A stretch of DNA of 64,000 nucleotides from positions 44,767,500-44,831,499 of the forward strand of contig OY987302.1 in the NCBI GenBank assembly GCA_963920635.1. The letters are read 5' to 3'. Positions 11,223-22,960 of the stretch are shown piece after piece. A program made the position numbers and the translations under genes. The first letter of the stretch is position 1. Every line of letters begins with the position of its first letter. This DNA is from Pseudeuparius sepicola. Lineage: Eukaryota > Arthropoda > Insecta > Coleoptera > Anthribidae. The notes beneath the pieces are model-generated. The model searched no databases, had not been told where the DNA came from, and saw only the letters and a list, made by a program, of their open reading frames with translations.

Positions 11223-11403
11223 CAACAGAGATCAGGAGTAGCAAAGCAAAATAAAAATATTGCTCTAGTCTGCCTACTCAACAGGTGGAAGACACCAGCC
11301 GGACCGGGCGGCCGACATTTCATCGTCCGATAACTAGGGTCCGGCGGTTAGGTGTATACCTGCCACCTATCGGCGTCCGGCGATGGAGATAACCAGGGAC
11401 TCT

Positions 11404-12415
11404 TTAAAATAAGGGGATCCAGCACGTCACAGTCTATCACATAGGAAAAGTGAAGCCTTGTTTTCTGTATATCTCCAAGGAGACCACATAAGTGGGCTGG
11501 TACAAGGTTATGTTATATGTCAGTGTCCAACTGCCATCAGGTTTTATGTGACATGCCAGTGTCATAGATTCCAAAGGAGGCAAAATATTTCCCATCATAA
11601 TTCACAATTTTTAAGTTTTCTAACTTCCAGATACTCAGATGTGTCAATTAAAGGTAATGCGGCCGCCTGTAGTAGTAGTCCCAATATTTGCAACCAGATA
11701 TTTCCTGTATCACCTACAATTCCCATTACGTAGGCATTACGTATAAGTAAGTAGTTCAAAACAAAAATGGTATTTCCTAAATATTAAATTATTAAGCAGG
11801 TAGCTTCAGTCAGGTCTTTTTTAAACAGTTTTTATCTACAACTATAAGTTTATTTTACGTTTGTGAGGTACCTACCTTGGGAGAGAAATAAAATTACAAA
11901 AATGAGCACCGAGAAAAACTACATGATTAGAACTAAGTACAAGACCTAATCTTATTAGTCCATCCCGAAATCTGTGAAAGTTCTTTGGGTAGATACATTC
12001 AACAAGGGAAGAAAGTTCAAGTAAGTACCTATTACAAATACATATTACAAATGGTTTGAGGAACCTGGTAACAAGGTGCAATAGCGACAAATTCTCAAAT
12101 AAGCAAAATCGGCACTTACTTACCATACTTATATTACTTAAATTCCTGGAAATAATTGCAAGAAACCAATTTCAAATATAAAATAAATTTTATTCATTTG
12201 GCACTTGCCATATTCTGTGTTTGTTGACAGAACATTGTCAAGTCTAATTTTTAGAAATCATATTAATTTTTACTAACAATCAAAGTACCTGTTATATCCA
12301 TAGATTCTCCAATAAAATTGCATACTTGGCATCATTGAGACCATTAGAATGGGGAAAGAAACGGCCTCACTTTGGAAAGTATAATGCTGGGTCCCCTTAC
12401 TTTAAAGGGTCCCTG
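11404..12415 (-). mobile_element. hAT-family element with 8-bp target duplication
   Basis: The ends are CAGGGACTCTTTAAAATAAG on the left and the imperfect complement on the right, about 31 bp. The octamer GAGATAAC flanks it on both sides (11,396-11,403 and 12,416-12,423). CAGGG ends plus an 8-bp duplication are the hallmark of hAT elements. Length is 1,012 bp. I see no hAT dimerisation domain or catalytic motif, so it is non-autonomous. A second, truncated copy lies at 7,854-8,480 in the other orientation. Confidence 0.85.
11872..12126 (-). CDS. Small CxxC ORF inside the hAT element
   Basis: 84 codons beginning MVSKCRFCLFEN. The CRFC start recalls zinc-finger domains such as ZAD, but the later cysteine pair expected for a full metal site is not clear. 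The truncated element copy at 7,854 keeps a related but stop-broken reading (start MVSQCRFCLF). Both copies keep the peptide start, which is mild support for a once-coding sequence captured by the hAT element. Function not assigned. Confidence 0.35.
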   Translation of the reverse strand: MVSKCRFCLFENLSLLHLVTRFLKPFVICICNRYLLELSSLVECIYPKNFHRFRDGLIRLGLVLSSNHVVFLGAHFCNFISLPR

Positions 12416-12429
12416 GAGATAACTAAGCG

Positions 12430-13780
12430 GGCCATTTTCGAATAGGTGTAGAAGGTGAGATATAACAATTGGCGGCGTGATCTATGTAAATTTTAAAAAG
12501 TTCGGTAACTTCGTTGCAATATATAATGTCCAAGCTTGTATTGAATGTCGCAGGATGTAATATTATCTAACATTTATTGATAGGGATGCCTGTAAATATC
12601 AGTTAGGTGCCCCACGCCGTGGTATTACTAGTATAGTAATATCCCGAGCATATTGTAAGCACGATTATGTGCACATGGAGATGTAGTTATTGGGGTATTA
12701 GATCGTAAAAGCAGTTTGGAGTGTGGGGCATAGCCGACAACTACTTATTAAATTACGGTTAAATTTCGGCAAATCCAATTTGAAGTTCAAATATGAAAAG
12801 TTAAATGCTGATATCGGGCCCCAGCCAACTCTCGTGAAATATTATTATGTCGATATGGGCGAGTACTTGCTGGTTGTTATGGAAATTGTCCCACATTGAT
12901 TTAACAATGCCAGTCCACTGTGTGGAAATGGTTGGTGAATTGCTCATTCACGGATTAATCTTGATAAGAATTTTTACGAGGGTCCTTTTCATTTTCAAAT
13001 TATTAATTAAATTCGTCCCATTTTATTGTGGGAACAAATAAGCATTTTCTAATTCCTTACACCATCGCGATTAGTGTAATGGATCAAAATCAGTTCAAAA
13101 TATAAATACAACAAAAGTCGCTCACTAATCATTCACTATTGATAGACTAGGCCCATATTTAGGAAATCCATCTCTATAAAGTGCAAGAAGCATTTTATGT
13201 AACAATTGGGGAAACAACGTTTTTAGAGTATTTCGACCCCGCTGAATACGAATCTGCCTGTTGCCAAAGCGAAATTTGGACCCCAAGTACGGTATCCAAG
13301 ATGGCGGCAAAAACTCAATCTCCCTTGTCCGTTGGCTTAAAATTATGATTTAAAAGTCTGATTAGAGGTTTTCTCGGATGCCAAACACACTGCAATGCTC
13401 AAAATTTACTTGCCTTAAGTTTTGAGTGCATAGATTCTAAGATGGCATACAACATGGCCGCCGAAACTTTGTTGCTCGGAAGTAAGCAAGGTTAGAGATT
13501 TTAATCTAGCATTATTTCGAAGAAAGTAAAAAGTAAAACTTTTATAAAAGCACTGGTTTACATGTACCATACACATGGTGTCATAAGTTTTTTGATCAGG
13601 ACTTTGATATTTTGTAGAAAAACTCAATGTAAGGTGGGTTGCATATAGAAATCCTAAAGGTCCTAAAGTTCATTCGTTTCTGAGACACAGGGCGTTGTAG
13701 TTCTCCTTTTTAATTTGAATTATGGCAGTACCTCGTACCTCCCAAAATATTCAAGCTGCTGAACTATGAAATTTGGCGCC
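12430..13780. other. Interval without recognisable gene
   Basis: Short phrases such as CAAGATGGCGGC (about 13,300) and CAACATGGCCGCC (13,450) suggest fragments of dispersed repeats. No coding or structural feature could be supported. Confidence 0.4.
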
Positions 13781-13784
13781 GATG

Positions 13785-14115
13785 TGTTTTTGGAAATGGA
13801 GAACTTTTTTGAGATTATCTTTTTGGTGTTGCGGATCCATCATTTTAGTGCATCTTTTCATTTGCAACAAAAGTATACTTTTGTTTTATAACGATAAAAT
13901 CCAACCGTTTGGGCCGAAATTTGTCAAAACGTGCCATAATACACCTGTTTTGAACAATGAACCAAAAATTATTTGCTTTCAAAATGGAAAGGATAATATT
14001 TGACAAAATTTTGACACCCTATTTCAGGAAAACTACTAGTGTTTTGACCGGTGTCCGGTGAATTCACTGAAAAAAAAATTCACATAACAACAATTCACGG
14101 AATGTTTTTTCGTAT
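13785..14115 (+). repeat. Duplicated segment, unit 1 part B
   Basis: Direct copy of 15,150-15,540 with about 85-90% identity by eye, sharing GATTATCTTTTTGGTGTTGC, CAACCGTTTGGGC and GTGTCCGGTGAATTCAC. The second copy has an extra block of about 60 bases. Together with 14,855-15,145 it forms the left unit of a tandem duplication. Confidence 0.75.
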
Positions 14116-14854
14116 GTAATATCACAAGTGCTGGAAATTTTATCGATAATTTTTTCGAAAGCGCTATTTTGCCTAGAAAGATCACGAGCATAAATTGGTC
14201 TTCTATTTTATCTCTGACAATAAAAGCCCAATTTGTACGAGTGGTTTTGCTAATGGGCAAAATAGGGCTTGAGAATAAAATTATCTAGAAAAATTTCCGG
14301 CACGAGTGGTATTTGTCGAGATTATTTCTCGAATACGATTTAATAATTTCTGTATTAATTTTTTCTATGTTTACATTTCCAAAACGATTCATTTTGAACG
14401 AGTTTATTGACAGCTTCGACTGTAGCATTCGAGTAAACAAACATGACGCTTGGATATCCAAGGTAAACGCGAATATACCTACATCCTGTCAGCGTTGGTT
14501 TTTTTCTGAATGTGTCATAAATTTAAACGGAGACGGAGGTCCAATAACAAAAATTTAGCAATGTAAAAATTATATAAATTCATTGATACAATGCTTAATA
14601 GTACCGCAACAGAATTTATAAGCTGCATAATTTAGAACAGTGTGAAACACACAAACTTTAAGAAGTAGGTAGGTACGTGTTTGTATCCAACAGATTCGCG
14701 GTTGCTAAGCAACGAAGTGATAATTTGCACAAGTGCAATTACGGCGATAATTTGCACAAGTGCAATTATCGCTAGCAGAGGCATATGATTGGTTGGACTT
14801 TTATGGAAGGAGCTACCTTATTGGATGCAAGCAGTATGAGGGAAATAATCACTG
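14116..14854. mobile_element. Insertion of about 0.74 kb splitting unit 1
   Basis: Absent from the second unit (15,150-15,840), where the flanking parts B and A are contiguous; so unit 2 serves as an empty site. It holds an 81-codon chance-like ORF (14,313-14,558) and a double palindrome at 14,718-14,772. No clear TIR or duplication was found at its edges. Confidence 0.5.
14718..14772. repeat. Tandem pair of short palindromes
   Basis: GATAATTTGCAC / GTGCAATTA is repeated twice; the second instance extends to GCGATAATTTGCAC and GTGCAATTATCGC, a near-perfect 29-base palindrome. Could nucleate a cruciform or mark a foldback core. Confidence 0.6.
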
Positions 14855-15145
14855 AAAATTCCATACCTACCTTTTTTGACCAATCAGAGGCTCGTTTTTT
14901 GCTTCGTTGTTTCCGGAAATATTCTCACTTGCTCTAGGGCAGCAGGAGGTGATTACAGCGGAAATTTTTTGACAGATGTCATTATTATAATGTGACATTG
15001 TAACATATACTCAACAAAAATTGTGATAATAATTTCGTTTAATTTACGTGTAGGTATATGGAATTTTCTTACCGAATCCCCACGTTCTTGAATTAATATC
15101 CGGAAATTTTTCTCTAACACGAATTTTTTAAGAAAATTCGTGGAG
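14855..15145 (+). repeat. Duplicated segment, unit 1 part A
   Basis: Direct copy of 15,545-15,840. Shared phrases include CCATACCTACC, GGAAATATTCTCACTTGCTC and GATTACAGCGGAAATTTT. The second copy ends in a hairpin (15,838-15,880) missing here. Confidence 0.75.
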
Positions 15146-15149
15146 AACT

Positions 15150-15880
15150 TGGAGAACTTTTTTAAGATTATCTTTTTGGTGTTGCAGATCCATCATTTTA
15201 TTGCATCTTTTCATTTGCAACAAAAGTACCTATACTCTTGTTTTACAACGATAAAATCCAACCGTTTGGGCTGAAATTTGTCAAAACTTGCCATAAAACA
15301 CCTGTTGACTCTATTCAAAATTTTATTCAAAGCATAAAATTTTCACCTGCCGCTTTCAAATGTTGCAGACCAACTCTACCATTTAAAGTGAATGAACCAA
15401 AAATTATTTGCTTTCAAAATTGAATGGATTATATATGACAAAATTTGGACACCCTATTTCAAGAAAACTACTAGTGTTTTGACCTGTGTCCGGTGAATTC
15501 ACCGAAAACAAATTCACATAACAACAATTCATGGAATGTTTTTTCACTAAAAATTCCATACCTACCTTTTTTGACCAATCAAAGGCTCGTTTTTTGCTTC
15601 GTTGTCATGGAAACTCAAAGCATTTCCGGAAATATTCTCACTTGCTCTAGAGCAGCAGGAGGTGATTACAGCGGAAATTTTTTGACAGATGTCATTATTA
15701 TGTGTAACATATACTCAACAAAAATTGTGATAATAATTTCGCTTAATTTACGTGTAGGTATATGGAATTCTCTTACCGAATCCCCCACGTTCTTGAATTA
15801 ATATCCGGAAATTTTTCTCTAACCCGAATTTTTTAAGAAAATTATCCCTCGTCGCTACGCGACCCGTGATAATTTTCAAA
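15150..15880 (+). repeat. Duplicated segment, unit 2 (uninterrupted)
   Basis: Contains parts B and A in order without the 0.74-kb insertion. It terminates with AAAATTAT, a GC-rich core CGTCGCTACGCGAC, and ATAATTTT, a hairpin that may mark the element end, as in Helitron-like or foldback repeats. The superfamily is not settled. Confidence 0.65.
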
Positions 15881-16399
15881 AAATTCGTGTACTCGAAAAA
15901 TTTCCGGCAATAATTCAAGCACTAGGGCGATTACTAAGTGAAAATTGAACTGTCAGAGATAAAGAATGTCATTTCAATTCAGTGAGTTAGATCCAGTCCT
16001 GTAAAGTAGGTCTCGCAGGAGTGTTGGCATACACGACATCGATTTTTTATCAATCAGACACAAGGTCTATTTTATACGTGCAGAACCGAGTTAATGGAAT
16101 ATGCACTTTTGTTTTTGATTAGTCAGACTGACTTCAATCAATCATGTGTCACATGAAGGCGCCAGTAGATCGTATGGCGTGGAGTTCATAACTGTTGAAC
16201 TGCGATTGAATCAAGCGATATTTGTCACATGTCATTGAACAGAATACATTAAAAGAAAACTGTGGTTATGCGCGAATTTGGATTTATTTTCTTTCTTTTC
16301 GAGTTGGGTTCGTAGTTTTTTCTTTTTCTTGTTGTGGGCTCTCTTGCTAGGTATAAGTTTTGTTAATAATAATTCGATAATATCTACTAGTGTGTTGAG

Positions 16400-16640
16400 G
16401 ATTTGTGATTAAATTATGTCGAAGGTGAGAAACGCAATGGAGGACCACTTTTATTAGTTCATTGTGTCTTAAGCCTTGGGCATTCGTTTAGGGATAGTTG
16501 CGCGTATTTTACACGAAGTGCAGAAAGCAATGGGTAAACAATGCCGAATCCCAGTATCTACAGTTTTGAGAGCTAACTATTCCATTCGTGGAACAAGTCG
16601 TCTCATCCTAAAAAGTAATCTAGTGGGTAAAATTTCTATT
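16400..16640 (+). pseudogene. HTH-like N-terminal piece of a DDE transposase
   Basis: One plus-strand frame from about 16,485 gives IVARILHEVQKAMGKQ followed by VSTVLRAN, resembling the helix-turn-helix start of IS630/mariner-type insect transposases with a long DETW motif. Stops upstream break the frame. The matching catalytic piece lies 1.8 kb downstream at 18,377, in the same orientation. Moderate to low certainty because only about 40 residues are legible. Confidence 0.3.
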
Positions 16641-16769
16641 CTAGACCCATAAACCACCCATAAACGAAATTACAACCTTTTAGAACCATCCCCTTCTTCT
16701 AGTGTATGTATGTATTTTGTTTTTCTTAAGGGTCTTGTATACCTATTTAAAACGTACTTCCACGATAAC

Positions 16770-17215
16770 TTTTCTACATCATTGTTTTCTTCTTCGTTAA
16801 TGGCTATTACCCTTTTCTTGGTTAATACAAATATCACATTTGTAAGCCCCTGTGGATTCTAAATGACACCCGTGATAATAGTTATTGTAAAAAACAACGG
16901 TACTTTACTCTTGGTGACTAATAATATGTTTCCACATTTTATAAAAAATCAAAAATATTTTAACAGTTTTGGGCATTTTACGACAAGCAGGAGTTTTTAT
17001 TTTTGTCGTAAACCGACGAATAAAAAACTTTCCCCTCTTCCCGACATCAAGGACACGTTGTGTATGTACACTCCACAGCTTTTTATAGAGTTTTTATTCT
17101 CAAATATCTTAGCTTTGATATATCCTTCGAATTATATTTTGCTCCACTCGATTCTGCATCAGTCGAAACTCACTGTTCAAGAAGGCCACATAGTCACTTC
17201 TATACACTGTTAAAA
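16770..17215 (-). pseudogene. Possible degenerate C2H2 zinc-finger array
   Basis: On the minus strand ESTGAYKCDICINQEKGN (about 16,800-16,850) resembles a C2H2 linker plus finger start (TGxxKCDIC), and upstream WKHIISHQE could be the end of a preceding finger. Frames shift and stops intervene, so at best this is an old pseudogene. The plus-strand 116-codon ORF over the same bases has no independent support. Confidence 0.2.
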
Positions 17216-17369
17216 AATCTTCTCAAAAGCATATTTAAGCATGTGACAATATAACAAAGCGGATCTTTAATGATATTAGCCTTAGATCGAAAAAGTAATA
17301 TATATTTTGGAGTGGTATTAAGGAAAAATCAACAAGCAACTAATGTAAAGATCCTCGGCTGTATCTTGT

Positions 17370-17680
17370 ATACCCTTTTTGGCCCACTGCACCGCGGGTC
17401 TATTCAACAAGGTCCGAATAAAGTGCGGCTTATCACTTAATCCCGGCAGCCCCAATATATCACAAACTTTCCGGACGATCCTCCACCGCCCCTGCCGCGG
17501 CACCATTAATCCACCCCCTCCCCGGACCCCCGCTATCCTAGTCGTCGCCCCCTAGATAAGTCTGGAAAAGATTTGTGGCTTTTTGAATAAATCGACCTTT
17601 AAGCCGGCCGAAATGCTGGCGCTTTGTCGGCCGAGGCCGGCTTTAATTAAAAGGGCGAATCCATTATAAGGAGGTCTTCT
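17370..17680. repeat. GC-rich repeat E, copy 1
   Basis: Direct copy of 19,720-19,990, sharing CGCTATCCTAGTCG, GCGCTTTGT and CTTTAATTAAAAG. On the minus strand this copy has an open frame (17,318-17,506) reading KVCDILGLPGLSDKPHFIRT, and the second copy keeps traces of it (VGDISGP, LTDKS). Probably fragments of a coding retro- or DNA element not recognised here. Confidence 0.55.
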
Positions 17681-17739
17681 TCGGTACAGATGACCCGTTA
17701 GAGAAGAAAATACCTACCAAAAATAGTGTTAACAAAAAA

Positions 17740-18370
17740 AAGTTTGATTTTATTTAATTTACTAGAATACGTCTAAAACTTAGAATATAGGTACGGTTGG
17801 CGTCAGACGAAACCGAACGCTAAAAATTCATTTCCTTATAATATTTGGATTCTGTTCTAACATTTGGCAACGTCGCGTTCGTCGGGCGCTTCTTCCCTCG
17901 GTCTGATCTTGAATCCCTTGTGTATTGAATGGATTTTGGGTATTATTACCCCAAAAGTATCTAGAAAATGGCTTTACGTCGTTCGGTTTCGTCTGACGCC
18001 AAATAATAAAAACTAGACATTTATCGCGGAAATCCCGAGACAATCTTTTATTGCGATTTTCTTGTAAAAATATGCGCATCTTGTCTATTTCTACTAAAAA
18101 CATATTTCGTATTTTATTGAATTTATTAATAATTATTATAGATGCCCATTTCATATTATCATTTTGTACAAATGTTTTTCACATGAAGAACCCAGGATGA
18201 CTCTCTGATTCATATCTTATTATTGTGAGAATATGTGCCACATAATGCTCTTTGCAAGGCATACTGAGTAAAATCACGTCCAAAAATCTGTCACTATCTC
18301 CCGGTCTATAGGTCTTTGTCGCTGGTACTCCACCATAGGCTTCCGTTTTAAGCGGGATAGCAACAGTCAT
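17740..18370 (-). pseudogene. 3' part of an unrecognised repeat-borne ORF, copy 2
   Basis: A 63-codon frame (18,179-18,370) reads YRPGDSDRFLDVILLSM and HYVAHILTIIRYESES, then a stop; a following frame starting MKWASIIIIN is shared with the copy at 1-325. An AATAAA signal lies near 17,755 on the minus strand, followed by an A-rich run, which suggests a transcript end. The tail is interrupted by a 206-bp MITE. It splits the DDE transposase relic of the plus strand, so it inserted later. Confidence 0.45.
17797..18002. mobile_element. 206-bp MITE with 23-bp TIR
   Basis: Ends TTGGCGTCAGACGAAACCG and its perfect complement (23 bp each: 17,797-17,819 and 17,980-18,002). The copy of the surrounding repeat at about 270-300 lacks it, which proves insertion. 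An ATA or AATA direct repeat flanks it with a few extra bases on the left, so the exact duplication is unclear. No ORF. Confidence 0.85.
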
Positions 18371-18376
18371 GCGCTA

Positions 18377-18655
18377 ATGGAACTACCCCACTTAGCACAT
18401 CAATGGACAAATTTCCTCGTAGCTTACCTACATGAAAAACCTGCATGCCAAGTATCCATGCGTGAAGTTGTTTTCCTGGATGAAACCTGGATTTTCGAAA
18501 GCACAACCCGGTCCTGGCAGGATAAAAGCCGCTATAGCTTTTTGTTTCTTTTTTACCAACAAGGTATTTGTTTTTTTTTACGTTTTGACACCCGAAAAAA
18601 AAAAGGGGGGCCCCAAATGCAACATGGCATAAGGAAAATATTGGTTTTCGGTTGA
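18377..18655 (+). pseudogene. DDE transposase catalytic fragment (LDETW motif)
   Basis: The frame reads YLHEKPACQVSMREVVFLDE then TWIFESTTRSWQDKSR. The block VVFLDETW with a following SWQD matches the first catalytic Asp region of a large insect transposase family with the pattern R..fL......R..vyLDETWv. The frame then dissolves into poly-T and poly-A/G. Likely one element with the HTH piece at 16,400-16,640, split by later insertions. Second and third catalytic residues are not found downstream. Confidence 0.6.
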
Positions 18656-18659
18656 AGAA

Positions 18660-19100
18660 TCTGATTATCGGCTTTACGTATTTTTTTGTAACTATCTGTA
18701 TATCTTACATTGCTAAATAATATCTTTGAGAATAATGACAATACAAATGCTAGTAGATTAAATGTAAAATAAAAAAATCTGATAAATTTTATCAGAAAAT
18801 GTTACACTTGATAAAAGTTTGGGCATTCCTAAAAACTCAAAACGCAGTTTTCAAAATATGAATATATCATTTCGTAATCAGGTCAGAAAATATGAAGCAC
18901 CTTTACTTTTGTTATTATTTTTATTTTTAGAGAAAACTTATATTATGAAAAGTTGTTTAGAATTTTAAAAGGTAAGCACAAAAATGATGTTTCAAGTTTC
19001 TATTCCATAAAATACCTTTTCAGCATATTTTATGATTTACCCCGTATAGAAAATGAAACCACTTTTTTTAATAAGCCAGTTCCATTTTAGAGATGATTTA
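18660..19100. other. AT-rich spacer
   Basis: No ORF or repeat recognised before the interspersed repeat at 19,106. Confidence 0.4.
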
Positions 19101-19105
19101 TCGCA

Positions 19106-19525
19106 AGTAATATCATAAGGGCATCTAATTTTTCGGAAAAAATCGAAAAAACACGTTGCTAAGTAATATTTTAACAAGAAGCATGAGTGCTGGTGGCAAC
19201 AAAAATCCGAGTCGAAGACGACTATTTTTGCACCTGCACGAATGCATTTTGTTAAAAAAATATCACTTAGCATTGTGTTTTTTTGGATTTTTTTCACAGG
19301 AAAAATTAGATGCCCGAATGGTATTTGACAAGACTATTTCATGAGTAACAGATTATTCTGCATACACATAGCTTACAAAACATAGGTACTACCTATACAA
19401 CAGCTGTCAAGTTTTGCCGCGGGTAAACTCGAAAACACTGCTGACAGGTGCTGTCATATTGTTTTTCCATCTAGAAACCATTTGTAATTCAAAATTGCGC
19501 GTTTGTGAAAATTAAGACGAGGGAA
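19106..19525 (+). repeat. Interspersed repeat C, copy 1
   Basis: About 420 bases matching 45,281-45,716 in the same orientation with roughly 90% identity by eye. It contains GTAATATCATAAGGGCATC at the start and GAAATTAAGACGAGGGAAAT at the end, with inner palindromic arms around AAAATCCGAGTCG. No coding content. A non-autonomous DNA element is likely; termini not proven. Confidence 0.75.
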
Positions 19526-19719
19526 ATAGTCATTTATAAACGTAAGTGTCATATAAAAATTAGGATTTGTTCATTTTTTTATTTTAGATGCCTGCTGTAT
19601 GACTGTGAAATTCTGGATAAATTAATAATGCAAAATAGACTTGGCAGAAGTAAGTTACATCTAACGCAGTGCATTGAAGAGTGCTCGCCTTTCGATGAAC
19701 CTCAGTACGCCATAGTTCC

Positions 19720-19990
19720 ATTTTATAGCTATTCGGCACTACAGCGTGTCGTCATTCAACAGGGGCCGAATATAGTGGACTTATCAGTTAATCTTCGTGG
19801 CCCCGATATATCACCAACTTTCCGGGCGATCTTCCCCATGCCCCTGCCGAAGCCCCATTAATCCCCACCCACCGCTATCCTAGTCGCAACCATCCAGATA
19901 AATCGGAGAAAGATGTGTGGGCCTTTAGGAAGGCCAAAATGCCCGCGCTTTGTTCGGCAGGGCCTGCCTTAATTAAAAGAATGATTTCAC
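19720..19990. repeat. GC-rich repeat E, copy 2
   Basis: See copy 1 at 17,370-17,680. This copy overlaps an open plus-strand frame (19,505-19,861) whose sequence is not conserved between copies, so I do not treat that frame as a gene. Confidence 0.5.
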
Positions 19991-20241
19991 TATCGAATTC
20001 ATTGGATAGGGTGGAGAATTCATGTAGGTTGCTTTGGCAATTTTCGTGGGAGTGATAGTTCCAGCAACCAAATCTGGAAGTTCTGAGAATGGAAGTGCAA
20101 ACGTAAAGTTGTAGCTTAATTGGGCTGAGAATGACTCAAGTGTTGCTATTGGTTAATCCAACCTAACCAAGAGATAGGTACTTACGGCACTCGTCAGATT
20201 TACTTTAATGTTGTTGCACTCTATTTTTTTTATAGCATATT

Positions 20242-20363
20242 CAATAATAATAATAATAATAATTCTCACCCTCACAATACTCCAAACTAGGAGTACCCCA
20301 GAAGCAACCACATGCTTGTGCAGGGGAGGGGGGCAATTACTATTATTTTGTCTTCGTTGCCAT
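20242..20363 (+). repeat. Interspersed repeat A, copy 2
   Basis: (AAT)n followed by the repeat A block, ending CTTCGTTGCCAT; nearly identical to 3,873-3,992. Confidence 0.7.
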
Positions 20364-20430
20364 GCTGAAAGTACTAAGTTTTTTTTTTGTAGGGACAAAC
20401 TTTATGGTAAGAGTTATTGTCCATTTTAAA

Positions 20431-20519
20431 TATAATAACAATAATATTAGTTCTCATCCTCACAATACTCTAAACTAGGAGTATCCCAGAAGTAACTGAA
20501 TGCTTGTGCGGGGAGGGAG
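20431..20519 (+). repeat. Interspersed repeat A, copy 3 (truncated)
   Basis: A degraded (AAT)n-like head and ACTAGGAGTATCCCAGAAG, stopping at the G-rich box. Lies 70 bases after copy 2 in the same orientation. Confidence 0.65.
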
Positions 20520-22090
20520 AATATACAGTGTGTTTGTGAATGAACTTAACTATATGCTATATGAACCTATTATTAATCATCTTCAGTATCATAACTTGAA
20601 CTGGTTTCTTAAATTTGGTTGTTTTTCTTTCTGATTTGTGCGCGTTTTGATGCATTTTTTGCCTTAGCTTTCAAGAATCATGGAAATTGTGATACAATTT
20701 CGGTATAAGATTTTTTCTGCGTAGTTATTTAATTACATTAATTTAACGTTAAGACTTATTGCGGCGAGTAGTAGTGTTTTGTCCCAAACAAAGTTTGAGT
20801 GGTTCTTTGTCATATCCTTATTTAAACCAAACATCATCCTCTTCCTAGGGCAAATATTTAATTCCATCACTACTTAAATAAAGTAAAGTCATAAAATTGA
20901 ATTTTTGTATCTATTTTGCCATTGCTATTTTTCAGCGACTCTGGAATAGTATGAGTGAAATATTGTTAGAAGGGCTGATCATATTTACTATTTAAACTCA
21001 AAGTCGACAGCGATGTTAAGACAAAATTTAAAAAAGTTTGAAATTAGGATGAAAGGAAAAAAAACGATATGGAAAATTTCGACAGTGCAAAAAACTTTTG
21101 CGATTTCCGTCTCATTTATTTTATAATGCCCATAGAGTTTTGGCTCCTTCCTGGGGTTCTTTATTCATTGGTTTGAACAGTAGGTAGTTATGGCTCTTAC
21201 AAAATAAAAACAAAAAAATATTTATATTTTGGTGCAAACTTTATGCCGGTCACTGTATATGTGTTATTGGTACTAACTTCTAGCTCAATGCGTATAACGA
21301 GACTCGTGCTATTCTTTAAATGTATTAAATCGAAATATTTTGATTACCGTATTATGGCGCCAAATAAAACTGCGGTACAAAGTATCATATTTGCTATCTC
21401 GGTGCAAGTATCCCTATAGAGTTGGCTTTAAGAATCTCAATAGAAATACGGGATATTAACGCCCCAGTTTTATGGCCCCGTTGTTCACACTTTTTCATTT
21501 TTATAACCTCTTAAAACATTTTTATTTGTATTGCTAAGGCTCCACAATAAAAACTTCGTAAACAGCTTCAGGGGGCATGGCCTGGAAATAAATGGGGCAC
21601 CAAGAACAAAACGTACAACGTAGAATAAGATGGTCAAACTTGGAAATGCCCGTGTAATATAACATACTCTTATGAGTTATAGGGAATATTTTCCGGGGCT
21701 TGGGTACGACTGCGACAAAGTTGTCCGGTTGCCTTTTTTCGGGAAAACATATCTAGGAAATATTGCAGCAAGGCTACTGCGCCACTTGAAACAAGATATG
21801 TGACAATGTTATTGGTGTCTTCGAGAGCCTACCTAATATAATTATTAAAACACAGTGTATAAATATAAAATTTAATCTTTTAGGCATGGATGATAATAAG
21901 AAATTGAGATCTGTTGAAAACAAAAATTTTACCGGTATTTAGAAAATTAAGAGCGCCGATTTTTGAGGCGTGAAGACAGCTGTCTCTCTATTTGTAGACA
22001 GTGGCATGTGGCATAGCTAGAATAGGCCAGTCAAATTAGAATAATTTATCGAGGAATACAGTTCCAGTAATCTGAAAATCATTTTAATAC
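20520..22090. other. Gene-free interval
   Basis: AT-rich; contains the dispersed phrase TGGCTCCTTCCTGGGGTTC (about 21,142), shared with 4,960. Nothing else supported. Confidence 0.4.
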
Positions 22091-22099
22091 CTTCATTTG

Positions 22100-22960
22100 G
22101 TCATTAATGTGTGTAATCTGAGTTTGCACCGTCCCAGGAGGTGATCATAACTTTTTGAAACCAAAAAATCGCGAAATATTTGCACTTTTTTCAGTTTTTG
22201 CTTGTAGCTCGAAAATTGTGCGTTGACGGAGAATTCAACGCCTGCCAATATGAACCAATGAAATGATATGATTTTTGAAATATTAACCAATCAGGTGATG
22301 ATTTCAGCGATAATACCACTAGTGGTATTTTCGCTGAAATCCTACTCTCTTAGTTACGTTCTAGTTACGCTAAACCAATAACATATTCAGAATCGAAAGT
22401 TTAACCTAAATGACAGCAGCTGTCAAACTAACTATTTGCAGTTTTTCAGTTTTTTCTAACTTTTGATTTCGGCCATATCTCTGAACATAATTTGAAGCTT
22501 AATATGTTCGTTCGCCGCAGAATTTAATGCTTTTTAATATTGAATGGAGCGACATTTTCAGGGGTAATATAACAAGTGGTATGCCTAATAATAGATAATA
22601 CCTTTCCTTAATTTATCACTCATTATAATCCCAATGCTAAGAAAATACCAATCCTGCTGCGCAGTCGTGGTATTTTCAGCTTTGGGATTATAATTCGTAA
22701 AATTAACGAAAGGTATTATCGATAATAGGCACACCACTTGTTATATTACCCCTGAAAATGTCGCTCCATTCAATATTAAAAAGCATTAAATTCTGCGGCG
22801 AACGAACATATTAAGCTTCAAATTATGTTCAGAGATATGGCCGAAATCAAAAGTTAGAAAAAACTGAAAAAGTGCAAAAAATTTACGGTTTTTTTTTGCT
22901 CCCAATAGTTATGCTCACCTCCTGGGATGGTGCAAACTCATATTACAGGCATTTAGGACC
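22100..22960. repeat. Large nested palindrome (foldback element)
   Basis: The right half (22,670-22,960) is the reverse complement of 22,441-22,655 and, further out, of 22,110-22,195. The centre near 22,660 is GCTGCGCAGTCG. The left half has an additional related palindrome (22,300-22,345, GATAATACCACTAGTGGTATT). Arms exceed 200 bp with high identity. A foldback transposon built of two related palindromes, one inside the other, is the simplest reading. No ORF of substance. Confidence 0.8.
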
